A stretch of 64,000 nucleotides of DNA from CAVPKN01 sp963832835. Lineage in GTDB: Bacteria; Chlamydiota; Chlamydiia; Chlamydiales; JAAKFR01. The notes beneath the pieces were generated by a model. It was given only the letters and a program-made list of their open reading frames with translations. It was not told where the DNA came from and searched no databases. Numbering within the stretch: position 1 is the stretch's first letter; each line of letters opens with the position of its first letter. Of the stretch, positions 1 through 7,566 are shown in pieces. A program made the position numbers and the translations under genes. Location of the stretch: contig CAWHVD010000001.1 of the NCBI GenBank assembly GCA_963832835.1, positions 2,480,001 to 2,544,000 of the forward strand. Direction: 5' to 3'.

Positions 1-147
1 ATCTTGGTGAAAAATTCTGGCCAAGAGTCTTTCAAAAGCAACCTTTCGTCGAAGACGCTGTAAATCTTGGTTATTCTTGGTAGCGATGCTTTTTAAACGA
101 GCTTCCAGGCTTCTACGAAAATCAGTCGGTGTTTTAAAGATTGTCAT
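1..147 (-). CDS. AbiEii-type nucleotidyltransferase toxin, N-terminal part (cut by window edge)
   Basis: The reverse complement from 147 translates into an open frame that runs off the left edge, so about 49 N-terminal residues are visible. The basic stretch around RSLEARLKSI and LQRLRRKVAFERLL resembles the N-terminus of AbiEii/AbiGii toxins, which carry a DUF1814-type nucleotidyltransferase fold; the catalytic part lies outside the window. Its ATG at 145-147 overlaps the end of the upstream AbiEi-like gene by 14 bp, so the two are probably translationally coupled. The toxin call is mainly an inference from gene order and the short N-terminal match. Confidence 0.6.
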   Translation of the reverse strand, partial: MTIFKTPTDFRRSLEARLKSIATKNNQDLQRLRRKVAFERLLARIFHQD

Positions 148-733
148 GAAATAATCTCTTAATTTTTAGATAGATGTTGGGCTGTATATTCTCAAGTACT
201 TGCAATTCTTCTTCAGTCATGAGCCCCCGATTCAATGCTTGACGCATCGCCTGTATAATAAAATTATCTGCAACCGTTTCTGCTGTAATCACATCAATTA
301 ACGTTCTGAAAATGGAAGTTACACGATACCCCTGCCTTTCTTCTATCTCGGATTGCTTTAAATGTGCACGATGAAGACAAAGCACTTTTGGGATTTCGAT
401 GCGTCTGCGAAAATTGAGAGGAACTGTCATATGCATCCTCGCTGGCATAACGTCTGAAAGTTCATAAATATCAAGAGCGGTCTCATGAGACCACACTCCT
501 TGGGGAATGTCCTTCACATTACGACTCCAAAGGCTCCACAATACAAGTTCCGGACGGTCAGTTACAGGATATCGGGTGAGACGATAAATACCCCTTCCCT
601 CTTGAATCCATTCCCCTGAAGCCAATCGTAAATGAAAGTTCGAGCGATCGTAGCCACATTCCTCCGCCTGCTTAGCAGTAAAGAAACCTTGCTGTCGATC
701 TGCTGCCTCGAAAAGCTGATTTGGACTTCCCAT
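134..733 (-). CDS. AbiEi-like antitoxin / transcriptional regulator
   Basis: This 199-aa protein has the layout of AbiEi antitoxins of type IV toxin-antitoxin systems. An N-terminal winged-helix stretch (about residues 8-60) contains FFTAKQAEECGYDRSN, and a C-terminal antitoxin domain (about 75-190) contains SHETALDIYELSD and TSIFRTLIDVI. Known AbiEi proteins repress their own promoter and counter the nucleotidyltransferase toxin encoded downstream. That partner begins at 147 and overlaps this gene. No clear ribosome binding site precedes the ATG, and a TATAGC at 743-748 sits only 9 bases upstream of it, so a leaderless transcript is possible. The pair lies outside the tRNA-Leu island. Confidence 0.75.
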   Translation of the reverse strand: MGSPNQLFEAADRQQGFFTAKQAEECGYDRSNFHLRLASGEWIQEGRGIYRLTRYPVTDRPELVLWSLWSRNVKDIPQGVWSHETALDIYELSDVMPARMHMTVPLNFRRRIEIPKVLCLHRAHLKQSEIEERQGYRVTSIFRTLIDVITAETVADNFIIQAMRQALNRGLMTEEELQVLENIQPNIYLKIKRLFHDNL

Positions 734-878
734 ACACCGATGCTATAACTTTTATGATATTGGTGCAATCTCAATGTTTCTTATTCAGGATTATATAAAA
801 CCCTTATCTTCAACAAACTGAATTTTAAATCGCACAAACATTTGAATTATAATTAGAATAAAAGAAAGTGGTTTAAGA

Positions 879-1054
879 ATGATATATAATTACGTTGTAA
901 ATTGCCCAGGTTGCGGGGCTAAACTACGTTTGAGAATTTCCGTTTGATACACAGGTTTTTCGCTCCTTTGAGCAAACAAGAACTATTAATCAAAGCATAT
1001 GAAGAAGTAGCCATCAGTGTGCCAAAAATTACAAAAAAAGGAGCACTTCAGTAA
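879..1054 (+). pseudogene. possible remnant of a small zinc-ribbon protein gene
   Basis: An ATG at 879 opens a 22-codon frame containing CPGCGAKLRL, a zinc-ribbon-like CxxC start, that stops at 947. A different frame around 965-1054 reads as a plausible protein tail (PLSKQELLIKAYEEV, then a stop). This suggests a short gene broken by indels. No function is assigned. The rest of 775-1080 shows nothing convincing. Confidence 0.25.
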
Positions 1055-1082
1055 ATCGAACGTAGGCCATTGACGGAAAGGA

Positions 1083-1136
1083 TGCTCGGGAAAGGACTCG
1101 AACCTTCACGGGATTGCTCCCAAGGGATTTTAAGTC
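1083..1136 (-). other. displaced 3' half of a tRNA-Leu gene (left attachment site)
   Basis: The minus strand reads as the anticodon arm, variable arm, T arm and acceptor 3' strand of a tRNA-Leu(UAA), with no 5' half attached. It matches the 3' half of the intact tRNA at 11055-11137 at 48 of 54 positions. The six differences fall in pairs that preserve the T stem and the variable-arm stem, apart from the outermost T-stem pair, which becomes G-T. Identity is unbroken over the last 17 bp (1120-1136, same as 11092-11108), the likely crossover core. Joined to the 5' half at 11109-11137 it would rebuild a complete tRNA-Leu. Confidence 0.85.
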
Positions 1137-1154
1137 ACCACCATCCCACTCACT

Positions 1155-1167
1155 CTACATAACTTCC
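1155..1167. repeat. 13-bp inverted arm-type repeat, left end of island
   Basis: The sequence ctacataacttcc is the exact reverse complement of 11015-11027, next to the integrase, and matches the start of the 26-bp repeat at 8614-8639. It lies 19 bp from the att core. I infer an integrase or excisionase binding site. Confidence 0.6.
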
Positions 1168-1254
1168 AACTATTTACAGAGAGGACCATAATCCCTCCCC
1201 AGAATTCTGTATACCCTTTTGTTGGGCCAAATCACCCCACATTCCCCTCTGTAC

Positions 1255-1276
1255 TGACCCACAATTGACCCACAAT
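1255..1276. repeat. paired 11-bp direct repeats (tgacccacaat x2), P' arm
   Basis: Two exact tandem copies of tgacccacaat lie at 1255-1265 and 1266-1276. A related pair with the same period and orientation (tggcccagatt, tggcccacagg) lies at 10976-10997 near the integrase start. Paired arm repeats at both ends fit arm-type recombinase sites. The second copy ends just before the stop of the Fic gene. Confidence 0.55.
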
Positions 1277-1280
1277 TATT

Positions 1281-1889
1281 CTACTTTTTTGGCCCATGAT
1301 GTATGAGAAATGCAACTAATGCAGCAAAATCTCCCCCATCTGCATCTTTCAGTGCTTGAATATACAAGTTTCGCTCTTTACCACTATCATTCAGCCTAGG
1401 CCACGAAACACGCTCATATCCCAATGAGCTGAGCACCATATCGCCAATAAACCTTCCAAGCCGACCATTTCCATTTTCGTAAGGATGGATCCAGACAAGG
1501 CGATGATGTACTCTAGCTGCCATCTCAAGGCGATCAAACGATTTTTCCTGGCCCCAGAATCTCATATCCTCTTCCAATTTTGCCATTTCAGTCGATATGA
1601 GATAGGGTGTCACTCCCACACTTTTAATTGAATGACGGTATTTTCCTGCCCAGTCCCACACTTTACCAAACATTGTCTTATGGACCTGATTGATGTGAGA
1701 AACGGTAAACCATTGAGGAAAAAGATATCGCTTTCTTCCTAGATATTTATTGATCGCCAGGCGAATGTTATCTGCTTCGACCGCGTCCAATTTCTCACGT
1801 GAATCAACCCAATTCAACTTTAGGCCTGAAATATCATCTAGCGGAGTTGCCCCTGATACATTTGCGAAGTCAAACCATGTCATCTTCAT
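1281..1889 (-). CDS. Fic-domain protein, mobile mystery protein B type
   Basis: This 202-aa protein has a Fic core (about residues 75-170) with HPYENGNGRLGR at about 135-146. The canonical Fic motif is HxFx(D/E)GNGRxxR; here the acidic position is Asn, as I recall from the mobile mystery B family, so Mg-ATP handling and AMPylation may be altered. The start sits inside the 3' end of the upstream helix-turn-helix gene (20-bp overlap), which indicates translational coupling. This pair is known from mobile elements in many bacteria, but its biological role is not established. A toxin-antitoxin-like or regulatory role is an inference from Fic chemistry and the partner regulator. Confidence 0.85.
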   Translation of the reverse strand: MKMTWFDFANVSGATPLDDISGLKLNWVDSREKLDAVEADNIRLAINKYLGRKRYLFPQWFTVSHINQVHKTMFGKVWDWAGKYRHSIKSVGVTPYLISTEMAKLEEDMRFWGQEKSFDRLEMAARVHHRLVWIHPYENGNGRLGRFIGDMVLSSLGYERVSWPRLNDSGKERNLYIQALKDADGGDFAALVAFLIHHGPKK

Positions 1890-2343
1890 CCCATAAAACT
1901 GAGGGCGATTTCATTAACTCTTCAATTTCGCTCTCTAACAAGCGATCTCGCCATTTTTTTTCGGGTTTTTGCTGCTCCAGCGCCATTGTCCCCTCAAGAT
2001 ACTGCACACGTTTTTCGGCAATCCTTCTAGCCCTCTTCCTGAGAAGCATCTCAACACTCTCAAAACGCGGCATGGGAATAAATGCTAAATCGCATTCCAT
2101 AGCTGCAAAAATTCTGCGTAAGGTATCCTCATTAGGTCGGATATTTCCCTTTTCTATCCTGGCAACAGTCGACTGAGGCATCCCAGCTCTTTTAGCCAAC
2201 TGCCTTTGGGTCATGCTCAAACCCAGCCTAATCAGCCTAACCAGCGCCCCTGGTGAGAAGGCTTCTTGATCCCGACGCTGCTGCTCACCTCTTTTTAACA
2301 AAGAAGCGAGCACCCTAGACTCTATAGGAAGTTCTTTTTTCAT
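1870..2343 (-). CDS. XRE-family regulator, mobile mystery protein A type
   Basis: The 157-aa protein carries a helix-turn-helix at about residues 35-95, with LGLSMTQRQLAKRAGMPQST and VARIEKGNIRPNEDTLRRI. A C-terminal segment follows with DLAFIPMPRFESVEMLLRKR, which matches the mobile mystery A layout. It is the first gene of a two-gene operon with the Fic protein. The ATG at 2341-2343 follows a consensus-like promoter within a few bases of the predicted transcript start. Three 22-bp operator-like repeats cover and precede that promoter, so autorepression is likely. Confidence 0.85.
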   Translation of the reverse strand: MKKELPIESRVLASLLKRGEQQRRDQEAFSPGALVRLIRLGLSMTQRQLAKRAGMPQSTVARIEKGNIRPNEDTLRRIFAAMECDLAFIPMPRFESVEMLLRKRARRIAEKRVQYLEGTMALEQQKPEKKWRDRLLESEIEELMKSPSVLWDEDDMV

Positions 2344-2350
2344 AATCCCT

Positions 2351-2439
2351 ATGATAGCACTAATGCGTTCAAAATGTCAAGTTCTGATAGCATTAATGCA
2401 TTCAAAAATCCAATTTTGAAAGCATCCATGCGTTCAAGA
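2351..2439 (-). promoter_or_regulatory. promoter and triple operator of the mobile mystery A/B operon
   Basis: On the minus strand TTGACA (2375-2380) and TATCAT (2351-2356) are separated by 18 bp, a strong sigma-70-type promoter. Three 22-bp repeats start at 2353, 2386 and 2418 (spacing 33 and 32 bp, about three helical turns). Each carries a variant of GCATTAATGC; the middle copy at 2390-2399 is a perfect 10-bp palindrome. The first repeat fills the promoter spacer and overlaps the -10, and the second lies just upstream of the -35. Confidence 0.75.
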
Positions 2440-2518
2440 TCTCCTCTCTTTATTAATCCTTTAAATCAATAAATCTAGGGGTAGCCTGCCCTAGAAGAGA
2501 CATTTGCAAAATTCTCTT

Positions 2519-2890
2519 TCATACATGTTGATCGAACAGGATCATATTTCCATCAGGATCCGTCACCATAAAGCTTGCCGGGCCGGTAGAATTCTCATCT
2601 GCCTCTGTAATCATATTCAAACCCCGCTCTTTGAGCTGATGTTGCAATACGCGCACATCTTCAAACGAATTAAGTGGCTGAGCATCACAATCCCACCCTG
2701 GATTGAAAGTCAGAATGTTTTTTTCGAACATCCCTTGAAACAACCCAATCACATGGCTACCATTTTTCATAATGAGCCAATTCTGTGATGGGTCTCCTGC
2801 AAAAACTGTAAAACCCAACTTTTCATAGAAGACCCTTGAAGCTTCAATATCTTTTACCGCCAAACTCACAGAGAAAGCTCCCAACTCCAT
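2519..2890 (-). CDS. VOC-family (glyoxalase/bleomycin resistance-like) protein
   Basis: The 123-aa protein is a single vicinal-oxygen-chelate domain. It opens with VSLAVKDIEASRVFYEKLGF, the typical first beta-alpha unit, and closes with FMVTDPDGNMILFDQ, the typical last strand and metal-site region. Such proteins bind a divalent metal and act as lyases, isomerases, dioxygenases or drug-binding proteins; the substrate cannot be read from sequence. I start at 2890 because AGGAG lies a few bases upstream of that ATG, although the frame is open further upstream. It is a single-gene unit in the island. Confidence 0.8.
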   Translation of the reverse strand: MELGAFSVSLAVKDIEASRVFYEKLGFTVFAGDPSQNWLIMKNGSHVIGLFQGMFEKNILTFNPGWDCDAQPLNSFEDVRVLQHQLKERGLNMITEADENSTGPASFMVTDPDGNMILFDQHV

Positions 2891-3109
2891 CTTCTCACTC
2901 CTTTTTACAACCAAAATATATCCAAGGCATCCGATTAGCAACCAAAATGACCTCGCCCACCACCTAATACATCCTAACCTAACGTAATAAAAGTATTAGA
3001 AACGTAACTTTTGAAACTAATTAAATCAAAATCTTTTCAAATATGATTTACATTTTATTTAGACTTATCTTTAATCCATCCCTTTACATGCTCAACCTAT
3101 GGAGAAAAC

Positions 3110-3439
3110 ATGAACAAGAAAGTGATGTTCTTATTGCTAATGGGATTTATGACAAGCACACTCTGTGCTTTTGCACACACAAGAGTTGCACAGACAGACT
3201 TCCTCCAACAATCCAGGATCTATGTACAAGCAGATCAAATCCACGTAACTCCCGAAGGCCTTTTCGTTGAGATTGCCGGCAATTTTTATCAAGCGGCCCA
3301 AATCAGCCAAGATGAGAACGGATTTTATATCCCACATGCGAAGTTTTGGGTAAAATGTCCACGAGGCCATCCCAATCCACCATGGAGATTAACATGCCAA
3401 GTATGCGGAGTCCCACTTTCAATCGATACACCTCAATAG
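3110..3439 (+). CDS. small secreted protein with C-terminal zinc-ribbon-like motif
   Basis: The protein has 109 aa. Residues 1-22 form a signal peptide (MNKKVMFLLLMGFMTSTLCA), so the mature protein should leave the cytoplasm. The C-terminus has Cys and His spaced as CPRGH...CQVCG, suggesting a small metal-binding knuckle. GGAG precedes the ATG by a few bases. It overlaps the next gene by 46 bp and is probably co-transcribed with it. I do not recognise the family. An exported protein with a cytoplasm-like zinc ribbon is unusual. Confidence 0.65.
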   Translation: MNKKVMFLLLMGFMTSTLCAFAHTRVAQTDFLQQSRIYVQADQIHVTPEGLFVEIAGNFYQAAQISQDENGFYIPHAKFWVKCPRGHPNPPWRLTCQVCGVPLSIDTPQ

Positions 3440-4242
3440 CTCTATGCCTCCTTTCATTGGGAGGCATATTTCAATCCCATCTTTATGCAGAAAACTTCAC
3501 ACCCACTCAACAAGAGCTCAACCACATCCCAGCTCATGAACAATTCATTCTAGAGCGATTCTTTCAAATCCTTGTGGCCTCAGATGGTTTAGGCTACACC
3601 CTCTTTGGCAGCAAACCCATCTGTCTCTCTGCCTATTTTGAATCCGTCCCTTTAGGCAATAGGCTTAGTGGCTTGAATTCAGACCCGATTAGAAAAGGCT
3701 GGGAAACTTGGCAAAAATATGAAAAGCATTTCCCTCACCCACGCTATCTCATCTTCTCAGAGCGGGTAAACATCCATGATACAGTCATCCACACTATTTA
3801 CTTTCTAGACAAAGCAAAGACCATTGCCGCAATCAAGCAACATCAGGCTCTCTTTCAAAAAGAGTTAAACCTCAACATTGACGCTCAACACATCATATCC
3901 AACATGGAGCAGAACCGCTCAATGGCCATCCTAAACAATCATGAAGGGCTACTAGGCATCCTTCTGGGATATGGGGAAGAAAGCGCCATGAAATATCACA
4001 AACGCAATCTCATTTGGAAAATAGGCCTTCCCCTATATGACGAGCTTCAGCCTACCCCAGACCTTCTTCCCTATTTCATTCCTCCCTCGATCCAACCCAT
4101 TCAGTTCGTAGGCAACCCACAATCCCCCGAAGTGATTTCCATTCAAAAGCAAAATCATAGAGAGCAAGAACAACTGCTAGATATCTACTCCCAAGGCAAC
4201 TTCCTTGAAATTACCTTAGCTAGGCTTATGCAGCACAATTGA
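3394..4242 (+). CDS. secreted protein of unknown function
   Basis: The 282-aa protein has an N-terminal hydrophobic segment (SIALCLLSLGGIFQSHLYA) that reads as a signal peptide with cleavage near residue 28. I start at the ATG at 3394 because GGAG sits six bases before it; upstream ATGs in frame lack such a site. No transmembrane segments follow. The body contains FGSKPICLSAYFESVP and ends in a charged helical tail. I recognise no family or catalytic motif. It follows the small secreted protein with a 46-bp overlap, so the two probably act in the same compartment. Confidence 0.6.
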   Translation: MPSMRSPTFNRYTSIALCLLSLGGIFQSHLYAENFTPTQQELNHIPAHEQFILERFFQILVASDGLGYTLFGSKPICLSAYFESVPLGNRLSGLNSDPIRKGWETWQKYEKHFPHPRYLIFSERVNIHDTVIHTIYFLDKAKTIAAIKQHQALFQKELNLNIDAQHIISNMEQNRSMAILNNHEGLLGILLGYGEESAMKYHKRNLIWKIGLPLYDELQPTPDLLPYFIPPSIQPIQFVGNPQSPEVISIQKQNHREQEQLLDIYSQGNFLEITLARLMQHN

Positions 4243-4431
4243 AATATCTTGTGGCGATAGGATTTCAATTTGATATGGTGATAACTCCGTCTCTTCAAGG
4301 TATAGCTTCAAAGCCTCATACATATTGTCATACAACTCTTCAATCGTATCAGCTTGAGTAAAACACCCACTCAATTCTATACACTCGGCCCAAAAACCAT
4401 TCTCTTCATGAATCCTAAAATGGTATTTCAT
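4216..4431 (-). CDS. HicB-like small protein
   Basis: The 71-aa protein has the beta-alpha-beta pattern of the HicB partial RNase H fold: FRIHEENGFWAECIELSGC followed by TQADTIEELYDNMYEALKLYLE. HicB proteins usually act as antitoxins to a HicA mRNA interferase encoded next to them, but I found no HicA-like frame within 150 bp on either side, and no DNA-binding C-terminal domain. It may be an orphan antitoxin or a remnant. Its 3' end overlaps the convergent secreted-protein gene by 27 bp. Confidence 0.65.
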   Translation of the reverse strand: MKYHFRIHEENGFWAECIELSGCFTQADTIEELYDNMYEALKLYLEETELSPYQIEILSPQDISIVLHKPS

Positions 4432-4548
4432 TGCCTAAACTTCAACGTAGATAAACCAAGTTACTCCAGTAACACACTTTGCGTTAGCAAAATGTGATTA
4501 CAAAGACTTCACACTCTGTCAATTCTTATATTTTTGTATACTGGCACA

Positions 4549-4583
4549 TATAATGCTTAAAAAGCATTGATTCTAAATCAATG
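4549..4583 (+). promoter_or_regulatory. -10 element and two palindromes before the HD-domain gene
   Basis: A perfect TATAAT lies at 4549-4554; the -35 region is weak. Two short inverted repeats follow: TGCTTaaaAAGCA around 4553-4565 and ATTGATtctaaATCAAT at 4567-4583, the second reaching into the start codon. They could be an operator or a hairpin limiting translation. No standard ribosome binding site is visible. Confidence 0.4.
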
Positions 4584-5981
4584 TATAAAAAAATGAATAA
4601 AGACAAGCTCTCAAAACCACACATAGTATTTGATGCCATACATCAAGTAATGAACATTAGCAAGAATCTTGTTAATGAAACGGAAATTCGCATTTTAAAA
4701 GAAATAATAGATTTGCCTGAATTTCAAAGACTCCGAGGAATCAAACAACTTGGATTGGCTGACATGGTTTTTCCAACAGCGACTCATACAAGATTTAGTC
4801 ACTCTCTAGGGACGGCATATCTTGCTTCAAAAATAATTAAAAAACTAAATGAAAATCCTAATAATAATAAAATAAACTCCAGCGACACTTTTATTTTGAT
4901 ACTATCAGCTCTTTTACATGACGTTGGTCATGGTCCTTTTTCACACACTTTTGAACTATTCATCAATGACATTTTATCGGATCAAATTAATAAAAAAATC
5001 ACTCACGTAGATTGGTCAAAGAGATTTATAGAATATTTTTCTAATCATGGCCCAATTGGTAGCTATTGCAATCGAATAAAAGAGATCATGGACAACAAAG
5101 ATGATTACCTACTTTCTTCTATCATCTCATCACAATTGGATTGTGATCGGCTTGATTACCTACTTCGAGATAGCCATTTTTGTGGTGTATCCTATGGAAC
5201 ATACGACTTAGAATGGCTCTTAAACTGCCTAGAAGTCGTTAAAAATGGAAAAGGACACGATATTCTTGGCATTAATCAAAAGGGCATTGGTTCAGTTGAA
5301 GATTTTTTGTTAGGCAGACGTCTTATGTATGCAAATATCTGTTACAATAAAACCCTACTCGGCTTCGAAGATATCCTGGTACTTTTTTTGAAAGAGTTAT
5401 ACTTATGGATCGAGGATCCTCTTGAAAATGAGAAGAGAAAAGAAATCTCCGGTAGATTTCTTTATGAATTTATGAGAGGAATTTATGACTGTAAGCGCAT
5501 GAAAAAAAATTGGGAGGAGGTCATATCTTATACTTTTGCACAGTATCGAAAACTATCAGATTATGACATTTGGCATGCTCTTAAGAACATATACTACAGC
5601 AGGATCGACAAAACATTTGATATACCTGATACACTTTATGAACCAGCCGCGTATCTCATAGAAAGAAAAAAACCGCTAGTTATTGAAATAGACGATGCCT
5701 CCAAAAATAAATTAATAAAATTAATGAAGAAATATTCCTTAGACAACAGGAACAACAAAATAAAAATCATTGAGCAAGAATATGCTACGTATAAACCACA
5801 AGAAGATGAAATCTATGTTTTAATGGGTGGCTCTAGATCACTAAAAATAAGCGAAAGATCAACTCTCCTAAAGCATTTCAGTACAGAAGACGAAAAGCGA
5901 ATTTTTGTAAGGGTGAGTGATGAGATTTTCAATGAAAAGAAATTCAAAAATATTAAAGAACTACTTGAAGCCAAAAAATAG
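4581..5981 (+). CDS. HD-domain phosphohydrolase (dNTPase/SAMHD1-like)
   Basis: The 466-aa protein has an N-terminal HD domain. The metal ligands are visible as H..R.HSLGTAYLA (around residues 70-80) and LSALLHDVGHGPFSH (HD pair near residue 113), followed by QLDCDRLDYLLRDSHF, the typical distal Asp helix. This matches HD phosphohydrolases of the dGTPase/SAMHD1-like group, which hydrolyse dNTPs or related nucleotides. The C-terminal half (about 300-466) is Lys- and Asn-rich and unfamiliar. Codon use is far more A+T-rich than in the core genes, suggesting recent transfer. A defence role by nucleotide depletion is possible but not shown. ATGs at 4581 and 4593 are both usable starts. Confidence 0.8.
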   Translation: MYKKMNKDKLSKPHIVFDAIHQVMNISKNLVNETEIRILKEIIDLPEFQRLRGIKQLGLADMVFPTATHTRFSHSLGTAYLASKIIKKLNENPNNNKINSSDTFILILSALLHDVGHGPFSHTFELFINDILSDQINKKITHVDWSKRFIEYFSNHGPIGSYCNRIKEIMDNKDDYLLSSIISSQLDCDRLDYLLRDSHFCGVSYGTYDLEWLLNCLEVVKNGKGHDILGINQKGIGSVEDFLLGRRLMYANICYNKTLLGFEDILVLFLKELYLWIEDPLENEKRKEISGRFLYEFMRGIYDCKRMKKNWEEVISYTFAQYRKLSDYDIWHALKNIYYSRIDKTFDIPDTLYEPAAYLIERKKPLVIEIDDASKNKLIKLMKKYSLDNRNNKIKIIEQEYATYKPQEDEIYVLMGGSRSLKISERSTLLKHFSTEDEKRIFVRVSDEIFNEKKFKNIKELLEAKK

Positions 5982-6131
5982 TTATCTTTCTTCAAAAACA
6001 ACCCGTCTCGATATGCGTAATAAACAACGCCTCGTGCATTTAACGGCATTTATTTTGAAGTTCTCAAAGTGAAGAGCTGCTATAGCCTCTCCTCTATGTT
6101 GGTAGCACATTAAACTGTTTCTTTTTTTCTT

Positions 6132-6230
6132 ACCTTCCAAATAGCAGTCGCAAGCGGCGCAAATTTTGAGTGCTGCTTTTTTTGTATCTATATCTTGATT
6201 ACAGTTCGGTGCTTGTAGATTGCTGGTGAC
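6132..6230 (-). pseudogene. fragment of the island replication-type gene (piece D)
   Basis: This stretch resembles the middle of the intact gene around 7945-8045: a ttaccttccaaa block, a GC-rich Ala-codon run and a tttttctatatct block. It is out of context and has no usable frame. It is the most decayed of four copies or part-copies between 6.1 and 8.4 kb. The remainder of 5982-6266 shows no gene. Confidence 0.45.
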
Positions 6231-6266
6231 AAGGCCGGTTTCTTCATTATAAATTTTTCGCTGTGC

Positions 6267-6965
6267 TCAAATCTGAATTTTTTTAAGTGCTAATTCGACC
6301 TGCTCTAAAAAGGCTTTAGGCGGCTCAGAAAAGAAAATCTGCCATCGATGACGTCTATTCCTACCAAGCTCAAGAAAATCGTTTCTGAGGCAAATATGAA
6401 GGCCTGAGGCGGCAAATTGCTGAATTAACTTTTTGGCATATGCCTTATTCTTTTCGAAATCTGAAAGCTCGATTGTTTCTTCAGGTAACACGAGCTTGCT
6501 CTCCAAATGCCAACCTTCTGCAATGCACTTGATAAACCACGCTTCGGGATTTGTGATGACTTGTGTTTTGAGGCGTTGATGATAAAGGGCAGTTATTGCG
6601 GCAAGCTCCTGTTGCGGAAGCAGATCGAGCTGTTTTTTTGCCTTACCTTCCAAAAAAGCGGCAGCAGCGGCCAGCGACGCACGTTTTGTGCGCTACTGCT
6701 GCTCTTTTTCTATATCTAGATCTTGATTGTGGTTAGCTGCTGGTTCATTGCTGGTTAGAGAATTCATAAAAATGCTCTCTCATCACCTTGTAGACTGTAA
6801 ATTTGTTGGTTGATTTGCTGATGATTTTTTGCAACATCTTGGCTGCAGTCAATTTTTTGAGATGAGTACGAATTGTTTGCTCGCTTAGCCGGTCTCATCA
6901 CTACAAATTGTCCTGCCAAAATGAATTCTCCTTCGTCTAAATTGATGAGTTGGCCGTAGATGAAA
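6267..6965 (-). pseudogene. decayed copy of the replication-type gene (copy C)
   Basis: The frame 6267-6653 encodes 128 residues almost collinear with the C-terminal half of the intact protein at 7567-8406, sharing LDLLPQQE, ALYHQRL, NPEAWFIKCI, LSDFEKNKA and ICLRNDFLELG. DNA similarity continues upstream to about 6965 but the frame is broken, so the N-terminal helix-turn-helix part is lost. It is a diverged duplicate; whether the 128-aa remnant is translated is unknown. Confidence 0.7.
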
Positions 6966-7049
6966 GATGTACATTTTTTGGAAGTGGGTGCGGGAAATCT
7001 GGACTTACAAGGAAATCAGCGCAGCCACTTTCATTTTTATAAAGCACAA

Positions 7050-7083
7050 CCTCGGCTGAGAACTAATGAGTTCATAGCCGAGG
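7050..7083 (-). terminator. strong stem-loop after the zinc-ribbon gene
   Basis: CCTCGGCT (7050-7057) pairs perfectly with AGCCGAGG (7076-7083), with an inner GAACT/AGTTC stem. It starts 8 bp beyond the stop of the minus-strand gene at 7091. Only a weak T-rich tail follows, so termination is likely but may be inefficient. Confidence 0.5.
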
Positions 7084-7090
7084 CAAGAGA

Positions 7091-7291
7091 TTAGTCGATA
7101 TTCAACTCTTGACGACTAACTTCGAAGTCGTTTTTGCAATTTTTGCATTCAAATAACACCTTACCTTCAGACGAATTGTTTGGATTATGCGTAAGATGTA
7201 CTTCTAAGTTATTAACCTCTTTACATAATGGACATAACGGTATCCGATCGTTTTCTCTCCAATAAAATCCGTTTTTTTCATTAAAAGACAT
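7091..7291 (-). CDS. small zinc-ribbon protein
   Basis: The protein has 66 aa. Two Cys pairs, CPLC near residue 20 and CKNC near residue 50, are spaced as in a zinc ribbon. The start at 7291 is preceded by AAAGG; the frame is open for 18 more codons upstream but without a better signal. No family is recognised. It lies alone between the decayed and intact copies of the replication-type gene, with hairpins on both sides. Confidence 0.5.
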   Translation of the reverse strand: MSFNEKNGFYWRENDRIPLCPLCKEVNNLEVHLTHNPNNSSEGKVLFECKNCKNDFEVSRQELNID

Positions 7292-7360
7292 AATTTGCCT
7301 TTGGTTAAAAAGCCTCAATCGAGGCCTAAGTTGGACAAGTTCCAACTTTTATACTTATTT

Positions 7361-7380
7361 AACAGGCCTTAATGCCTGTT
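7361..7380. terminator. 7-bp stem-loop in the 7292-7566 gap
   Basis: AACAGGC and GCCTGTT form a hairpin with a six-base loop. Two smaller inverted repeats (cctc..gagg and gttgg..ccaac) lie just before it. They may terminate transcripts entering from either side; no gene is seen in this gap. Confidence 0.35.
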
Positions 7381-7504
7381 TATAACTTATATCACATAAT
7401 TCTTTTAAAATCAATAAGTTACAGTCATTTTAGTTTAATCTATTCAAAAAATTAATCAAAATCTCTGATTGCTGATCATTCATGATTTTACTGGTTAAAA
7501 AACA

Positions 7505-7566
7505 TAAAAATGCTCCTATGTACTCTTGTAGACTATAAATTTGTCGGGTAATTTGCCGGCGATTTT
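7505..7566 (-). pseudogene. short fragment of the replication-type gene (piece B)
   Basis: These 62 bp resemble 8093-8157 inside the intact gene and 6765-6830 in the decayed copy, sharing aaaatgct, cttgtagact.taaatttgt and atttgccgg. The fragment abuts the 3' end of the intact gene, as expected after unequal recombination between tandem copies. Confidence 0.5.

Noticed and set aside
4432..4580. HicA toxin partner for the HicB-like protein
   Set aside because: I read the upstream sequence in the relevant frames and found no HicA-like residues or adequate frame.
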